Shown one piece after another: positions 24,809-33,057 of a DNA stretch of 64,000 nt. Within the stretch, counting starts at the first letter, position 1, and each line of letters starts with the position of its first letter. A model generated the notes under the pieces. It worked only from the letters and a program-made list of their open reading frames with translations, ran no database searches and had not been told where the DNA came from. Both the position numbers and the translations under genes were made by a program. Source of the stretch: Paraconexibacter algicola (GTDB lineage: Bacteria > Actinomycetota > Thermoleophilia > Solirubrobacterales > Solirubrobacteraceae); NCBI RefSeq assembly GCF_003044185.1, contig NZ_PYYB01000001.1, positions 1,488,001-1,552,000 of the forward strand. Direction: 5' to 3'.

Positions 24809-24838
24809 GACGCGGTAGCCTCGCTGCCGGGAGAGACC

Positions 24839-25474
24839 ATGACCAAGCTCGTAATCGTCGACGACCACGAAGCGCTGCGGGAGGGCCTGGCCGCGCTGCT
24901 GTCCGGGAGCGGCCTGGAGATCGTCGGGGCGGCCGGCAACGTCGCCGCCGGCCTGGATCTCGTCGAGCACACCGGGCCGGACGTCGCGCTGCTCGACATC
25001 CGCCTGCCGGACGGCAGCGGGATCGCGCTGACGCGCGAGCTGCTCGCCCTGCATCCCGATCTCGGCGTCGTCCTCTACACGGGGGACAGCGACGCGGAGC
25101 TCCTCTACGACGGCCTCGACTCGGGCGCGCGCGGCTACGCGCTCAAGGCGGGCTCGATGGACGAGCTCGTGTCCGCGATCGAGCGCGTCGCCGCCGGCGG
25201 CACGTACGTCGACCCGCGCCTGGACCGGATCCTGCTGTCGCCGCGCGCCACCGCCAACGTGCCGCAGCTCTCGCCGCGCGAGCGGGAGATCATGCACCTG
25301 ATGGCCGAGGGCATGACGGCGGAGCGGATCGGCGAGGAGATCACCGTCAGCGTGGAGACCGTCCGCACCCATGTGCGCAACGTCATCCGCAAGCTGCAGG
25401 CGCGCAACCGCGTGCATGCGATCGCGATCGCGCTGGAGCGCGGCGAGATCGCGCTCGACCACTCCGAGGACTGA
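24839..25474 (+). CDS. NarL/FixJ-type (LuxR) response regulator
   Basis: The 211-residue product has a receiver domain with acidic pocket DDHEAL (9-14), phospho-acceptor Asp in DVALLDIRLPDGSG (about 55), conserved Thr and Lys (VLYTGDSD, YALKAGS), and a C-terminal LuxR HTH (LSPREREIMHLMAEGMTAER, about 145-205). The ATG at 24839 has a GGGAGAG ribosome-binding site; the upstream GTG frame lacks one. Only 2 bp separate it from a 65-residue stand-alone HisKA gene, so the pair is one operon without an obvious full histidine kinase. It should bind DNA as a phosphorylated dimer. Confidence 0.95.
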   Translation: MTKLVIVDDHEALREGLAALLSGSGLEIVGAAGNVAAGLDLVEHTGPDVALLDIRLPDGSGIALTRELLALHPDLGVVLYTGDSDAELLYDGLDSGARGYALKAGSMDELVSAIERVAAGGTYVDPRLDRILLSPRATANVPQLSPREREIMHLMAEGMTAERIGEEITVSVETVRTHVRNVIRKLQARNRVHAIAIALERGEIALDHSED

Positions 25475-25476
25475 CC

Positions 25477-25674
25477 GTGGACGACGCCGAGGAGCGGCTC
25501 GCCCGGCTCGTGCACGACGTCCGCACGCCGCTGACGATCGTGCTCGGCTTCAGCGACATGCTGCGCCGCCGCGGCGAGGACCTCGAGCCCGAGCAGCGGG
25601 CCGAGTTCGTGCAGCGCCTCGACGAGGCCGCGCGCGACATCCAGCGGCTGCTGGACGAGGCGCGCCCGACCTGA
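25477..25674 (+). CDS. Stand-alone HisKA (DHp) mini-protein, no ATPase domain
   Basis: A GTG at 25477 opens a 65-residue frame: VDDAEERLARLVHDVRTPLT, then IVLGFSDMLRRRGEDL, then FVQRLDEAARDIQRLLDEAR. This is the HisKA dimerisation/phospho-acceptor helix pair, with the H-box H-D-V-R-T-P, but translation stops before any N, G1 or G2 box. The frame is helical throughout and ends cleanly 5 bp before the convergent gene. It follows the response-regulator stop by 2 bp. Possible roles are phosphotransfer to the neighbour, a dimerisation partner for another kinase, or phosphatase-like control. A decayed kinase is the alternative, though no kinase remnant follows. Confidence 0.75.
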   Translation: MDDAEERLARLVHDVRTPLTIVLGFSDMLRRRGEDLEPEQRAEFVQRLDEAARDIQRLLDEARPT

Positions 25675-25678
25675 CGGG

Positions 25679-26665
25679 TCAGGCCGCGTCGCGCGCCGCG
25701 CCGGCCGGATCGGTCCGGGCGGGTCGCGCGCCGAAGTACGCGCTGCCGCTGATCGCCCGGTCGTAGCCCGACCAGGAGGCGCCGGGTGCGAGCTCCTTCT
25801 CGAGCCGGTCGAACGAGCCGAGACGGCCGCCGAGGTTGTCGATCATGTGGACGAGCGTCGCCTCGCGCGTGACCGGCACGACGGGGCTGCCGTGCTCGAG
25901 CGTGCCGTGGTGGCTGAGGATGATGTGGAGGATCGCGTCCGCCGTCGCCTGCGGGAAGCCGGGCAGGTCCTCGATCAGCCGCCGGACGCGGTAGTAGCCC
26001 ATCGGGATCTCGCCCTGCAGGCGCCCGAGGTCGGTCATGTCGGGGGCGGCGGGCTCGCGCGTGTACGCGTCGAGCTTGCCGATGTCGTGCAGCAGCGCGC
26101 CGGTGACCGCGACGTCGCGGTCGATGCCCGGGAACGTCGCACTGATCGCGCCGACCGCCTGGGCGACCGTCAGCGAGTGCTCGAGCAGGCCGTGCGTGTA
26201 GGCCTGGTGGTAGCGCTTGGCCGCCGGGGCGACGGAGAAGTGCTCCCACGTCGCGGTGTCCGCGCCGAAGACCGCGTCGAGCAGCCGGCCGAGGTGCGGG
26301 TCCTGGACGGTGGCGATCAGCTCGCGCAGGTCGGCCTCCATCCGCGCGAACGGCTGCGGCGGACCGTCCTGCAGCGCGGCGGCGTCGTAGTCGCCCTCGG
26401 CGACCGGGACCCACTGGGCGACCTCGAGCTGGCGGCCGTAGCGGGCGTCGTCCACGAGCTCCCCGACCACCCGCACCGCGATCCCGGGGGCGAGCGCGGC
26501 GCCGAGCTCGTCGAGGTCCTCGCGCACGATCGCGGTGACCGCCCCGCTGCGGTCGCCGACGGTCACGCGCAGGTACGGGCTCCCGTCCTTGCGGGTGCGG
26601 GGCTCGGCCCGACGCACCAGCAGCACCTCGTCGATCGGGCCGGGCTCGAGATCGCGCAGCAGCAT
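25679..26665 (-). CDS. YhaM-type 3'-5' exoribonuclease (OB-fold plus HD domain)
   Basis: The 328-residue product has an N-terminal OB-fold (YLRVTVGDRSGAVTAIVRED, VRVVGELVDDARYGRQLEV, about 20-90). A metal-dependent HD domain follows, with HGLLEHSLTV, ALLHDIGKLDAY and IILSHHGTLEHGSP (about 160-260). This order matches YhaM/CBF1-like 3'-5' exoribonucleases that trim short RNA or ssDNA. ACGGTA at 26674-26679 (TACCGT on the minus strand) ends 9 nt before the ATG, suggesting a near-leaderless mRNA. It is convergent with the HisKA gene with a 4-bp gap. Confidence 0.92.
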   Translation of the reverse strand: MLLRDLEPGPIDEVLLVRRAEPRTRKDGSPYLRVTVGDRSGAVTAIVREDLDELGAALAPGIAVRVVGELVDDARYGRQLEVAQWVPVAEGDYDAAALQDGPPQPFARMEADLRELIATVQDPHLGRLLDAVFGADTATWEHFSVAPAAKRYHQAYTHGLLEHSLTVAQAVGAISATFPGIDRDVAVTGALLHDIGKLDAYTREPAAPDMTDLGRLQGEIPMGYYRVRRLIEDLPGFPQATADAILHIILSHHGTLEHGSPVVPVTREATLVHMIDNLGGRLGSFDRLEKELAPGASWSGYDRAISGSAYFGARPARTDPAGAARDAA

Positions 26666-26673
26666 CGCGGCGA

Positions 26674-26679
26674 ACGGTA
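26674..26679 (-). promoter_or_regulatory. -10 element of YhaM-type gene
   Basis: TACCGT on the minus strand, 9 nt before the ATG at 26665. Confidence 0.35.
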
Positions 26680-26761
26680 GGGGCGCGCCCGGACGACGCC
26701 CCCGTTCGCCGGCGAGGAAGTCCCTGCAAATGAGCGATTCGGGTCGGGCGCCGTCCGGCGT

Positions 26762-27097
26762 TCAGGGCTGCTGGCGGCGGCGCCGCGCGTCGCGCCGCAG
26801 CAGCTCGTCGCTGGCCTCGTCGGGCCACACGCCGTGGCGGTCGAAGAAGGCGCGGGCGTCCGCCTCGTCGTGGCGGTCGCGCTCCCCCGAGTAGCTCATC
26901 CGCAGCAGCACGTTGAACAGCCAGATCGACAGGCCCGCGCCGATGATCCCGGCGCCGCCCTCCAGGGCGATCTCGTCGCGCCCGATCACGATCACCGCCA
27001 GCCCGCCGACCACGACGATCGCCGGGAGCCAGGTGCGGACGAACGAGATGACGACACGGGCTGTGATCGGACCACCATCGCACACCGCGCAGGCCAC
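26762..27097 (-). CDS. Small two-helix membrane protein of unknown function
   Basis: The product has about 111 residues from a GTG at 27097. Two hydrophobic helices are visible (TWLPAIVVVGGLAVIVIG and GAGIIGAGLSIWLFNVLLRM). They are followed by a charged cytoplasmic tail rich in Arg and Asp (GERDRHDEADARAFFDRHGV, ending RRDARRRRQQP). No family is recognised. It sits 28 bp after another small membrane-protein gene on the same strand and may be co-transcribed with it and the EcsC gene. The exact start is uncertain; an in-frame GTG lies 12 nt downstream. Confidence 0.65.
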   Translation of the reverse strand: MACAVCDGGPITARVVISFVRTWLPAIVVVGGLAVIVIGRDEIALEGGAGIIGAGLSIWLFNVLLRMSYSGERDRHDEADARAFFDRHGVWPDEASDELLRRDARRRRQQP

Positions 27098-27125
27098 GGG
27101 CGGGCGCCGGTCCCGCCGCGTAGGG

Positions 27126-27575
27126 TCAGCCCGAGCCGTCCGCTCCGGGAGCCCGGACGCCCGCCTGCGGCGCCGCCTCGCCGCGCTGCAGCGCCGCGAC
27201 GTCGCGGCGCCACAGCTCGCGCTGGATCCGCCAGCGGCCGAAGCCGATCACCGACCGCAGCGCCACGAAGGTCAGCAGCACGAACACGACCGCGACCGCC
27301 AGCGCGCCCTGCACCGGCCGGCCGGAGTTCACGACCTCCTCCGCGGCGCCCCGCCAGTCGACGCCGACGACGGTGGAGACGGCGAACGCGATCAGCAGCA
27401 CGGTCGTCAGGCGCCCGACGAGCTCCAGCGCCTGGTTCAGCCGGGTCAGCTGCGCCCACGTCAGGCGGCCGACCGTGTGGCGCTCGAAGAACGTCGCGCG
27501 GCGGGTGCGCTCGGGCGTCAGGCGGCGGGCGACGAGCCGCGAGGCGCGCGCGGCGACCGTACGGGCCCGGCCCAC
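27126..27575 (-). CDS. Two-helix membrane protein of unknown function
   Basis: The product has 149 residues. The N-terminus is very basic (about ten Arg in the first 45). Two membrane segments follow (LVGRLTTVLLIAFAVSTVV and ALAVAVVFVLLTFVALRSVI), then an amphipathic Arg/Trp segment (FGRWRIQRELWRRDVAALQR). I recognise no domain. The stop of the EcsC gene lies 4 bp upstream, so the two are very likely one operon. Confidence 0.7.
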   Translation of the reverse strand: MGRARTVAARASRLVARRLTPERTRRATFFERHTVGRLTWAQLTRLNQALELVGRLTTVLLIAFAVSTVVGVDWRGAAEEVVNSGRPVQGALAVAVVFVLLTFVALRSVIGFGRWRIQRELWRRDVAALQRGEAAPQAGVRAPGADGSG

Positions 27576-27579
27576 GCGC

Positions 27580-28248
27580 TCACCCGCCGTAGAAGTGGAT
27601 CGCCCGGTCGGCGATCGCGCGCGTGTCGCGCTCGTTGGAGACCGCGTTGAAGACGGACGCCACGCCCGGGATCAGCCGTCCCGCGACGCGCGTGCCCATC
27701 TGCTTGCCGACCATGTTCATCAGCGTCCGCGTGAGCTTGCGGTCCTGCGAGTCGGTGATCTTCTTGTCGACGAACGCGCTCGCGACCGGGGTGCCCGTCC
27801 CGTCGAGCGCCGCGCGCGCCTCCGCCGGATCGGGGTAGAGGCCCTGCAGCACGAGCAGCTCGGCCGGGCGCATCGGGTCGTAGGGGTCGAACCCGTAGGC
27901 GCCGGCGACGTAGAAGACCACGCGCGACTGGATCCAGGCGAGCGCCACGAGGTCGGGGACGACCGTCACCCAGCCGCCGAGCCCGGTGGCCGCCCCGCCG
28001 AAGCGGGCGAGCGTCGCGTGGCGTCGCTTGGCGCGCTTGGCCAGCTCCTCGGGGCCCATGCGGAACTCGCGGCGCATCTGGTCGAGCCAGACCGTGGCCG
28101 ACGGCGCGTGCTGGTCGGCGGCGGCGAGCGCGAGCGTCTCGGGGGCGCGGACCGGATCGGCGCGCAGCCGGTCGATGATGCCCTCCGGGATCAGCGGGCG
28201 GTCCCCGTCGTCCCCGTCGTCGGCGTGGTCGGGCGGCGTCGTGGACAC
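27580..28248 (-). CDS. EcsC family protein
   Basis: The product has about 222 residues from a GTG at 28248. It shows EcsC features: LARFGGAATGLGGWVTVVPD, LVALAWIQSRVVFYVAGAYG, an ELLVLQGLY segment and a Gly/Arg-rich helix GTRVAGRLIPGVASVFNAVS near the C-terminus. EcsC is associated with the Ecs ABC transporter in Bacillus but is mostly found alone in actinobacteria, where its role is unknown. The longer frame starting at 28341 would cross the start of the divergent hydrolase gene, so the GTG is preferred. It leads a small operon with two membrane-protein genes. Confidence 0.85.
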   Translation of the reverse strand: MSTTPPDHADDGDDGDRPLIPEGIIDRLRADPVRAPETLALAAADQHAPSATVWLDQMRREFRMGPEELAKRAKRRHATLARFGGAATGLGGWVTVVPDLVALAWIQSRVVFYVAGAYGFDPYDPMRPAELLVLQGLYPDPAEARAALDGTGTPVASAFVDKKITDSQDRKLTRTLMNMVGKQMGTRVAGRLIPGVASVFNAVSNERDTRAIADRAIHFYGG

Positions 28249-28300
28249 GCACGGAGGATCGCAGAGCGGCGCTTGCACGGCGTCTGGCCGCCCGGCCAGA

Positions 28301-29173
28301 ATGGCGCTCGTGAAGCAGCCCCTGATCGAGGAGCGCCGCACCTACGGCGACGTCACGACCCGCGTCCTGGAGCTGCCCGGTGCCGGTCCGCCGGTGGTGC
28401 TCTTCCACGGCTACGCCGACAGCGCCGACACCTGGCGGCCCGCGCTGGACCTGCTCGCGCGCGAGGACCGTCGCGTCCTCGCCGTCGACCTGCCGGGCTT
28501 CGGTCACGCCGACCGCCTGGACCGGGACGAGCCGATCCTCGAGCAGCTCGACCGCTTCGGCGCCGCCGTCGTGCGCGAGGTCGCCCGCGAGCACGGCGAC
28601 GTCACCGTCTGCGGCAACTCGCTCGGCGGCTGCCTGTCGCTGCGGCTCGCGCAGGACCCGCAGCTGCCGATCGCCGTCTGCGTCCCGGTCGCGCCCGCCG
28701 GGTTCGACCACCCGCTCTGGTTCCGGGCGATCGAGGGGGACCGCTTCGTGCGCCTCGCCCTGCGCGCCCCGCTCCCCGGGCCGGTCCTGCGCTCGGTCGT
28801 CGGCGAGGCGTACCGGCAGCTCGCGTTCGCCCGCCCGCGCGACCCGGGCGCCGCGGTCGTCGCCGCGTTCACGCAGCACCTCGCGACCCAGCGTGACGTG
28901 CGGCGCATCCTCGCCACCGGCAGCCGCATGCTCCCGGAGCTCTCGCGACCGTTCCGGCTGCGCGAGATCGGCGTGCCCGTCGTGCTGATCTGGGGTGACC
29001 GCGACCGGATGGTCGCCCACCGCGGGTCGCGGCACGTCCTCGCCGCGCTCCCGGACACCCGGCTGGAGCTGCTGGAGGGGATCGGGCACTGCCCGCAGGT
29101 GGAGGCGCCCGTGCGGTTCGTCGACCTGCTGCTCGAAGCCGCGCCTGCAAGCGCGCTTGCGGCCGGGCGCTGA
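28301..29173 (+). CDS. Alpha/beta-hydrolase
   Basis: The product has about 290 residues. VVLFHGYADSADTWRPAL carries the oxyanion HG, VDLPGFGHAD precedes it in the fold, GNSLGG (about residue 107) is the nucleophile elbow, LIWGDRD holds the acid and EGIGHCPQVEAP the catalytic His. The set is complete and typical of cytoplasmic hydrolases of small esters or C-C bonds. No signal peptide is present. The ATG at 28301 is chosen; a GTG at 28310 is possible. It is divergent from the EcsC gene across 52 bp. The substrate is unknown. Confidence 0.92.
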   Translation: MALVKQPLIEERRTYGDVTTRVLELPGAGPPVVLFHGYADSADTWRPALDLLAREDRRVLAVDLPGFGHADRLDRDEPILEQLDRFGAAVVREVAREHGDVTVCGNSLGGCLSLRLAQDPQLPIAVCVPVAPAGFDHPLWFRAIEGDRFVRLALRAPLPGPVLRSVVGEAYRQLAFARPRDPGAAVVAAFTQHLATQRDVRRILATGSRMLPELSRPFRLREIGVPVVLIWGDRDRMVAHRGSRHVLAALPDTRLELLEGIGHCPQVEAPVRFVDLLLEAAPASALAAGR

Positions 29174-29200
29174 CCGGCCCGGGGGACCGGGGGCGCCCGC

Positions 29201-29206
29201 TACCCT
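29201..29206 (+). promoter_or_regulatory. -10 element of L,D-transpeptidase gene
   Basis: TACCCT ends 7 nt before the GTG at 29213, so the predicted transcript is leaderless. Confidence 0.45.
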
Positions 29207-29212
29207 CGACCG

Positions 29213-30289
29213 GTGAAGAACCGCCGTCTCGCCCTGCTGTGCGCCGCCACCGGCGCCCTCTCGCTCACCTCCGCGGGTGCTGCGACCGCCCAGGACCCCG
29301 CCGCCACGCCGACCCCCGCGGCCACGCCCGCGCCGGCCACGACGACGCCCGCCCCGGAGCGCCGGATCGCCGACGGGATCACCGCCGGGGGCGTCGCGCT
29401 CGGCGGTCTGACGCTCGACGAGGCGGCAGCCCGGCTCGAGCAGCTGCTCGGCGCGAAGGTCCGCCGCAACGTCGTCCTGAAGGTCGGCGGCCGGACCTTC
29501 CGGCTCGACGCGCAGACCGCGAAGCTCGAGTTCGACACCGTCACCACCGCCAAGCGCGCCCTGTACGCCAAGGCGCCGGGCGGCGCGGGCAGCGGCGGCA
29601 CCGCCGCCGGCTCGGCCGTGCCGCTGGCGATCACCAGCTCGACGCTCGCGATCCGCTCCTGGGCGCAGTCGGTCGCCGGGAAGGTCTCGCGCGCGCCGCG
29701 CGACGCCGAGCTGCGCATCGGCCTCAAGCGGCTCGACGTCCGCGCCTCGAAGAAGGGCCGGCGGCTGGACTGGAAGGGCACCGAGAAGCTCGTCAAGGGC
29801 GTGCTCGCGGACGCGAGCACCTCGCGCGTGCTCAGCCAGAGCGTCAGCGCCGTGAAGCCCGCGGTCACCTACGCGACGCTGCAGCGCCGCTACTCCACGG
29901 TCCTCACCGTCTCCAAGAGCGAGTTCAAGCTCCGCGTGTTCAAGCGCCTGAAGTTCTCCAAGAGCTACGGGGTCGCGGTCGGGCAGCCCGCCTACCCGAC
30001 GCCGTCCGGGCGCTTCGCGATCCAGAACAAGCAGGTCAACCCGACCTGGTCGGTGCCGAACTCCCCGTGGGCGGGCGAGCTCGCGGGCACCACCGTGCAG
30101 GGCGGCACCGCCGCCAACCCGCTGAAGGCCCGCTGGATGGGCATCGTCAACGGGGTCGGCATCCACGGCACGGGCGAGGAGTACTCGATCGGGTCGCGGG
30201 CGTCGCACGGCTGCATCCGCATGCGCGTCGCCGACGTGATCGACCTGTACCCGCGCGTGCCGGTCGGCACGACCGTGCTGATCCGCTGA
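29213..30289 (+). CDS. Exported L,D-transpeptidase (YkuD domain) with PG-binding N-domain
   Basis: The 358-residue product has a signal peptide (about 1-27, ending ATAQ) and a Pro/Thr/Ala linker. A VanW-N/PG_binding_4-like domain follows (ITAGGVALGGLTLDEAAARL, KVGGRTFRLDAQTAKLEF), then a C-terminal YkuD domain with GIHGTGEEYSIGSRASHGCI as the HxG...SHGCxR catalytic block. The cysteine forms 3-3 peptidoglycan cross-links in the cell wall. The N-domain probably positions it on glycan. It is monocistronic with its own leaderless promoter, and followed after 85 bp by a secreted phosphoesterase gene. Confidence 0.95.
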   Translation: MKNRRLALLCAATGALSLTSAGAATAQDPAATPTPAATPAPATTTPAPERRIADGITAGGVALGGLTLDEAAARLEQLLGAKVRRNVVLKVGGRTFRLDAQTAKLEFDTVTTAKRALYAKAPGGAGSGGTAAGSAVPLAITSSTLAIRSWAQSVAGKVSRAPRDAELRIGLKRLDVRASKKGRRLDWKGTEKLVKGVLADASTSRVLSQSVSAVKPAVTYATLQRRYSTVLTVSKSEFKLRVFKRLKFSKSYGVAVGQPAYPTPSGRFAIQNKQVNPTWSVPNSPWAGELAGTTVQGGTAANPLKARWMGIVNGVGIHGTGEEYSIGSRASHGCIRMRVADVIDLYPRVPVGTTVLIR

Positions 30290-30362
30290 GCCACCGCCGC
30301 CGCGCGCGCCAGGTCGCGTGAACGCGACGTGAACGCCCCTGTCCCGCGGCGCGGTCGTGGGG

Positions 30363-30368
30363 CAGGAT
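30363..30368 (+). promoter_or_regulatory. -10-like element of phosphoesterase gene
   Basis: CAGGAT ends 7 nt before the GTG at 30375 (A at position 2 and T at position 6 conserved), again predicting a leaderless start and supporting this GTG. Confidence 0.35.
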
Positions 30369-30374
30369 GACGGG

Positions 30375-31823
30375 GTGACGCGCACACGTCTGCTTTCGTC
30401 GCGGCTCGCCGCGCTCGGCCTGCTCCTGCTGGCCGCGATCACCTGGGCGCCCTCGGCGGCCCGGGCCGCCGGTCCTCCGGACATCCGCCACGTCTGGACG
30501 ATCGTGCTCGAGAACAAGGACTACGAGGACAGCTTCGGTCCCGACACCGAGGCGCCGTACCTCGCCCGCGAGCTCACCGCGCGCGGCAAGCTCCTGACGA
30601 ACTACCACGGCACCTCGCACGCGTCGCTGGGCAACTACCTGACGCTCGTGTCCGGCCAGGCGGTGAACGTCGTCACGCAGGCCGACTGCGCGATCTTCAG
30701 CGACATCTTCCCGGGCACCCGCACCCCGGACGGCCAGACGCTCGGCGCGGGCTGCGTCTTCCCGCGGTCGGTCCGGACGATCGCCGACCAGCTGCAGGAG
30801 CGCGGCCTGCGCTGGCGCGGATACATGGAGGACATGGGCAACACGCCCGGGCAGCCGCCGACCTGCCGGCACCCGCGCATCGGGGCGGTCGACGACACGC
30901 AGGCCGCCCGCGCCGGCGACCAGTACGCGACGCGGCACAACCCGTTCGTCTACTTCCACTCGATCATCGACGACCCGGCCCGCTGCGCCGAGCACGTCGT
31001 CCCGCTGGATCGTCTCGAGCAGGACATCGCGCGGCCCCAGACGACCCCGAACTACGCGTTCATCACCCCGGACCTCTGCAACGACGGGCACGACGCGTCG
31101 TGCGTCGACGGGGGTCTCGGCGGCCTGCCCGCGGCCGACGCGTTCCTGCGCCGGTGGGTGCCGAAGATCCTCGCCTCACCGGGCTTCGCGCAGCACGGCA
31201 TGCTGATCATCACCTGGGACGAGGCGAACATCGACCCGGACTCCTCCACCGCGTGCTGCGGCGAGCCGACCGGGCCGAACACGCTCGCGCCCGGCCTGCT
31301 CGGGCCGGGCGGCGGTCGCACCGGGTCGGTCGTGCTGTCGCCGTTCGTGCAGCCGGGATCGCGGACCGACACGCCCTACAACCACTACGCGCTGCTGCGC
31401 TCCGTCGAGGACGTCTTCGGCCTCGACCACCTCGGCTACGCGGCGATGCCCGGCCTGCGCGCGTTCGGCGAGGACGTGTACGACCGGACCGCGCCCGCCC
31501 CGGTGCCGGCCGGTCCGCCGCGGTGCGTGTCCGCCCGCTCGGGGCGCGTGGTCGCCGCCGCCCGGCTGCGGCCGTCGGCGCGCGGCGTGCTGCTGACGTT
31601 CCGCGCGCGGCGCACCGCGCGCGTACGGATCACGGTCACGCACCGCTCGGGCCGCCGGGTGACGCTGCGCCGCCTGACGCGGGTGCGCGCGTGCCGCGCC
31701 TACCAGGTGCGGCTGCCCGACGACGTCGTCCGGGCGCGCGTCGTCGGGGCGGGCCGGACGGTCGCGGTCGCGCGCACGGCGAGCGCCGAGCACGACGAGG
31801 AGGCCGAGGGCGCGGCGTCCTAG
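30375..31823 (+). CDS. Secreted phosphoesterase (phospholipase C/acid phosphatase family)
   Basis: The product has about 482 residues. A signal peptide occupies about 1-32 (ending ARA). The phosphoesterase core has TIVLENKDYEDSFG (metal ligand Glu-Asn), GTSHASLGNYLTLVSGQ with the putative catalytic residue, NYAFITPDLCNDGHD, and MLIITWDEANIDPD. Six to eight cysteines suggest disulphides and extracellular location. A C-terminal beta domain (about 390-470, RARRTARVRITVTHRSGRRV) follows, then a highly acidic end. Members hydrolyse phosphomonoesters or phospholipids. The last 4 bp overlap the 3' end of the convergent Nramp gene. Confidence 0.9.
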   Translation: MTRTRLLSSRLAALGLLLLAAITWAPSAARAAGPPDIRHVWTIVLENKDYEDSFGPDTEAPYLARELTARGKLLTNYHGTSHASLGNYLTLVSGQAVNVVTQADCAIFSDIFPGTRTPDGQTLGAGCVFPRSVRTIADQLQERGLRWRGYMEDMGNTPGQPPTCRHPRIGAVDDTQAARAGDQYATRHNPFVYFHSIIDDPARCAEHVVPLDRLEQDIARPQTTPNYAFITPDLCNDGHDASCVDGGLGGLPAADAFLRRWVPKILASPGFAQHGMLIITWDEANIDPDSSTACCGEPTGPNTLAPGLLGPGGGRTGSVVLSPFVQPGSRTDTPYNHYALLRSVEDVFGLDHLGYAAMPGLRAFGEDVYDRTAPAPVPAGPPRCVSARSGRVVAAARLRPSARGVLLTFRARRTARVRITVTHRSGRRVTLRRLTRVRACRAYQVRLPDDVVRARVVGAGRTVAVARTASAEHDEEAEGAAS

Positions 31824-33031
31824 CCGGCGATCGTCTGGACGAGCAGGAAGACGTTCAGCGCGACGATCAGGGCGGCCACGATCGCGGCGACCGCGGTCGT
31901 GACCGGCCGGTTCACGAGCGCGCCCATGACCGCGCGGTCGCGGGTGATGAGGACGACCGGGATCAGCGCGAACGGGATGCCGAAGCTCAGCACCACCTGG
32001 CTGAGCACGAGCGCGTCGGTGGGGTTGATGCCGAGCGCGAGCACGACGAGGGCGGGCGCCATCGTGATGCCGCGGCGCAGCGCCAGCGGCAGCGTGCGGT
32101 CGATGAACCCCTGCATCACGACCTGGCCCGCGTAGGTGCCGACGCTCGAGGACGCCAGGCCGGAGGCCAGCAGCGCGAGCGCGAACGCGAGCGCGGCCCC
32201 GCTCCCGACGAGCGTGTCGAAGCCGGCGTGGGCCTCCTCGATCGTGTCGACCGGGACGCCCCCGCCGAAGAACAGCGAGGCGGCGATCACGAGCATCGAC
32301 ATGTTCACGAGGCCCGCGATGCTCATGGCGATCGTCACGTCGATCCGCGAGAACCGCAGCAGCCGACGGCGCTCCTCGTCGTCGCGGGCGACGACCCGGT
32401 CCTGGGTCAGCGCGGAGTGCAGCCAGATGACGTGCGGCATGACGGTGGCGCCGAGGATGCCGGCGGCGAGCAGGACGCTGTCGGTGCCCTCGAACGACGG
32501 GACGAACCCGGCCGCGGCGTCCCCGGCGTCGAAGCCGATCCGCAGCGTGTCGTAGAGGAAGCCGCCGAGGATCACGAGCAGGAAGCCGACGATCGCGACC
32601 TCGAAGCGCCGGTGGCCGCGCGCGGTCAGCCCGAGCACGACGAACGAGACGGCGGCGGTGATGAGCCCGGACGCGAACAGCGGCACGCCGAACAGGAGGT
32701 TCAGGGCGATGGCCGCCCCGATGAACTCGGCGAGGTCGGTGGCCATGGCGATCAGCTCGGCCTGGATCCACAGGCCCCAGCGCACCGGTTCGGGGTAGCG
32801 CTCGCGGCAGAGCTCGGCGAGGTTGCGCCCGGTCGCGATGCCGATCTTCGCCGTGAGGTTCTGGATCAGCATCGCCATGAGGTTCGCGGCGAGGATCACC
32901 CACAGCAGCAGGTAGCCGTACTCGGCGCCCGAGGAGATGTTCGTGGCGAAGTTGCCCGGGTCGACGTAGGCGATCGAGGCGACGAACGCGGGGCCCAGGA
33001 GGGCGAGACGGCTGCGCTTCGCATCGAGCAC
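31820..33031 (-). CDS. mntH: Nramp-family divalent metal (Mn2+) transporter
   Basis: The 403-residue protein has 11 predicted membrane helices and the Nramp signatures AYVDPGNFATN (helix 1, metal-binding Asp and Asn) and VMPHVIWLHSALTQ (helix 6, Met-Pro-His). These define proton-coupled uptake of Mn2+ and other divalent metals. The GTG at 33031 is the start. It lies at the centre of an inverted repeat (CTTCGC/GCGAAG) next to a TTTG-N6-CAAA dyad, suggesting regulation by a metal-sensing repressor. The end overlaps the convergent phosphoesterase gene by 4 bp. Confidence 0.96.
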   Translation of the reverse strand: MLDAKRSRLALLGPAFVASIAYVDPGNFATNISSGAEYGYLLLWVILAANLMAMLIQNLTAKIGIATGRNLAELCRERYPEPVRWGLWIQAELIAMATDLAEFIGAAIALNLLFGVPLFASGLITAAVSFVVLGLTARGHRRFEVAIVGFLLVILGGFLYDTLRIGFDAGDAAAGFVPSFEGTDSVLLAAGILGATVMPHVIWLHSALTQDRVVARDDEERRRLLRFSRIDVTIAMSIAGLVNMSMLVIAASLFFGGGVPVDTIEEAHAGFDTLVGSGAALAFALALLASGLASSSVGTYAGQVVMQGFIDRTLPLALRRGITMAPALVVLALGINPTDALVLSQVVLSFGIPFALIPVVLITRDRAVMGALVNRPVTTAVAAIVAALIVALNVFLLVQTIAG

Positions 33032-33054
33032 GACGCGAAGTTTGGCACATCAAA
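33017..33054 (-). promoter_or_regulatory. Paired dyads at the mntH start (candidate operator)
   Basis: CTTCGC (33017-33022) pairs with GCGAAG (33035-33040), with inner TCG/CGA, placing the GTG in the loop. TTTG-N6-CAAA lies at 33041-33054. They sit between the Nramp start and the neighbouring stop codon, covering the region where the promoter must be. Confidence 0.45.
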
Positions 33055-33057
33055 AAA

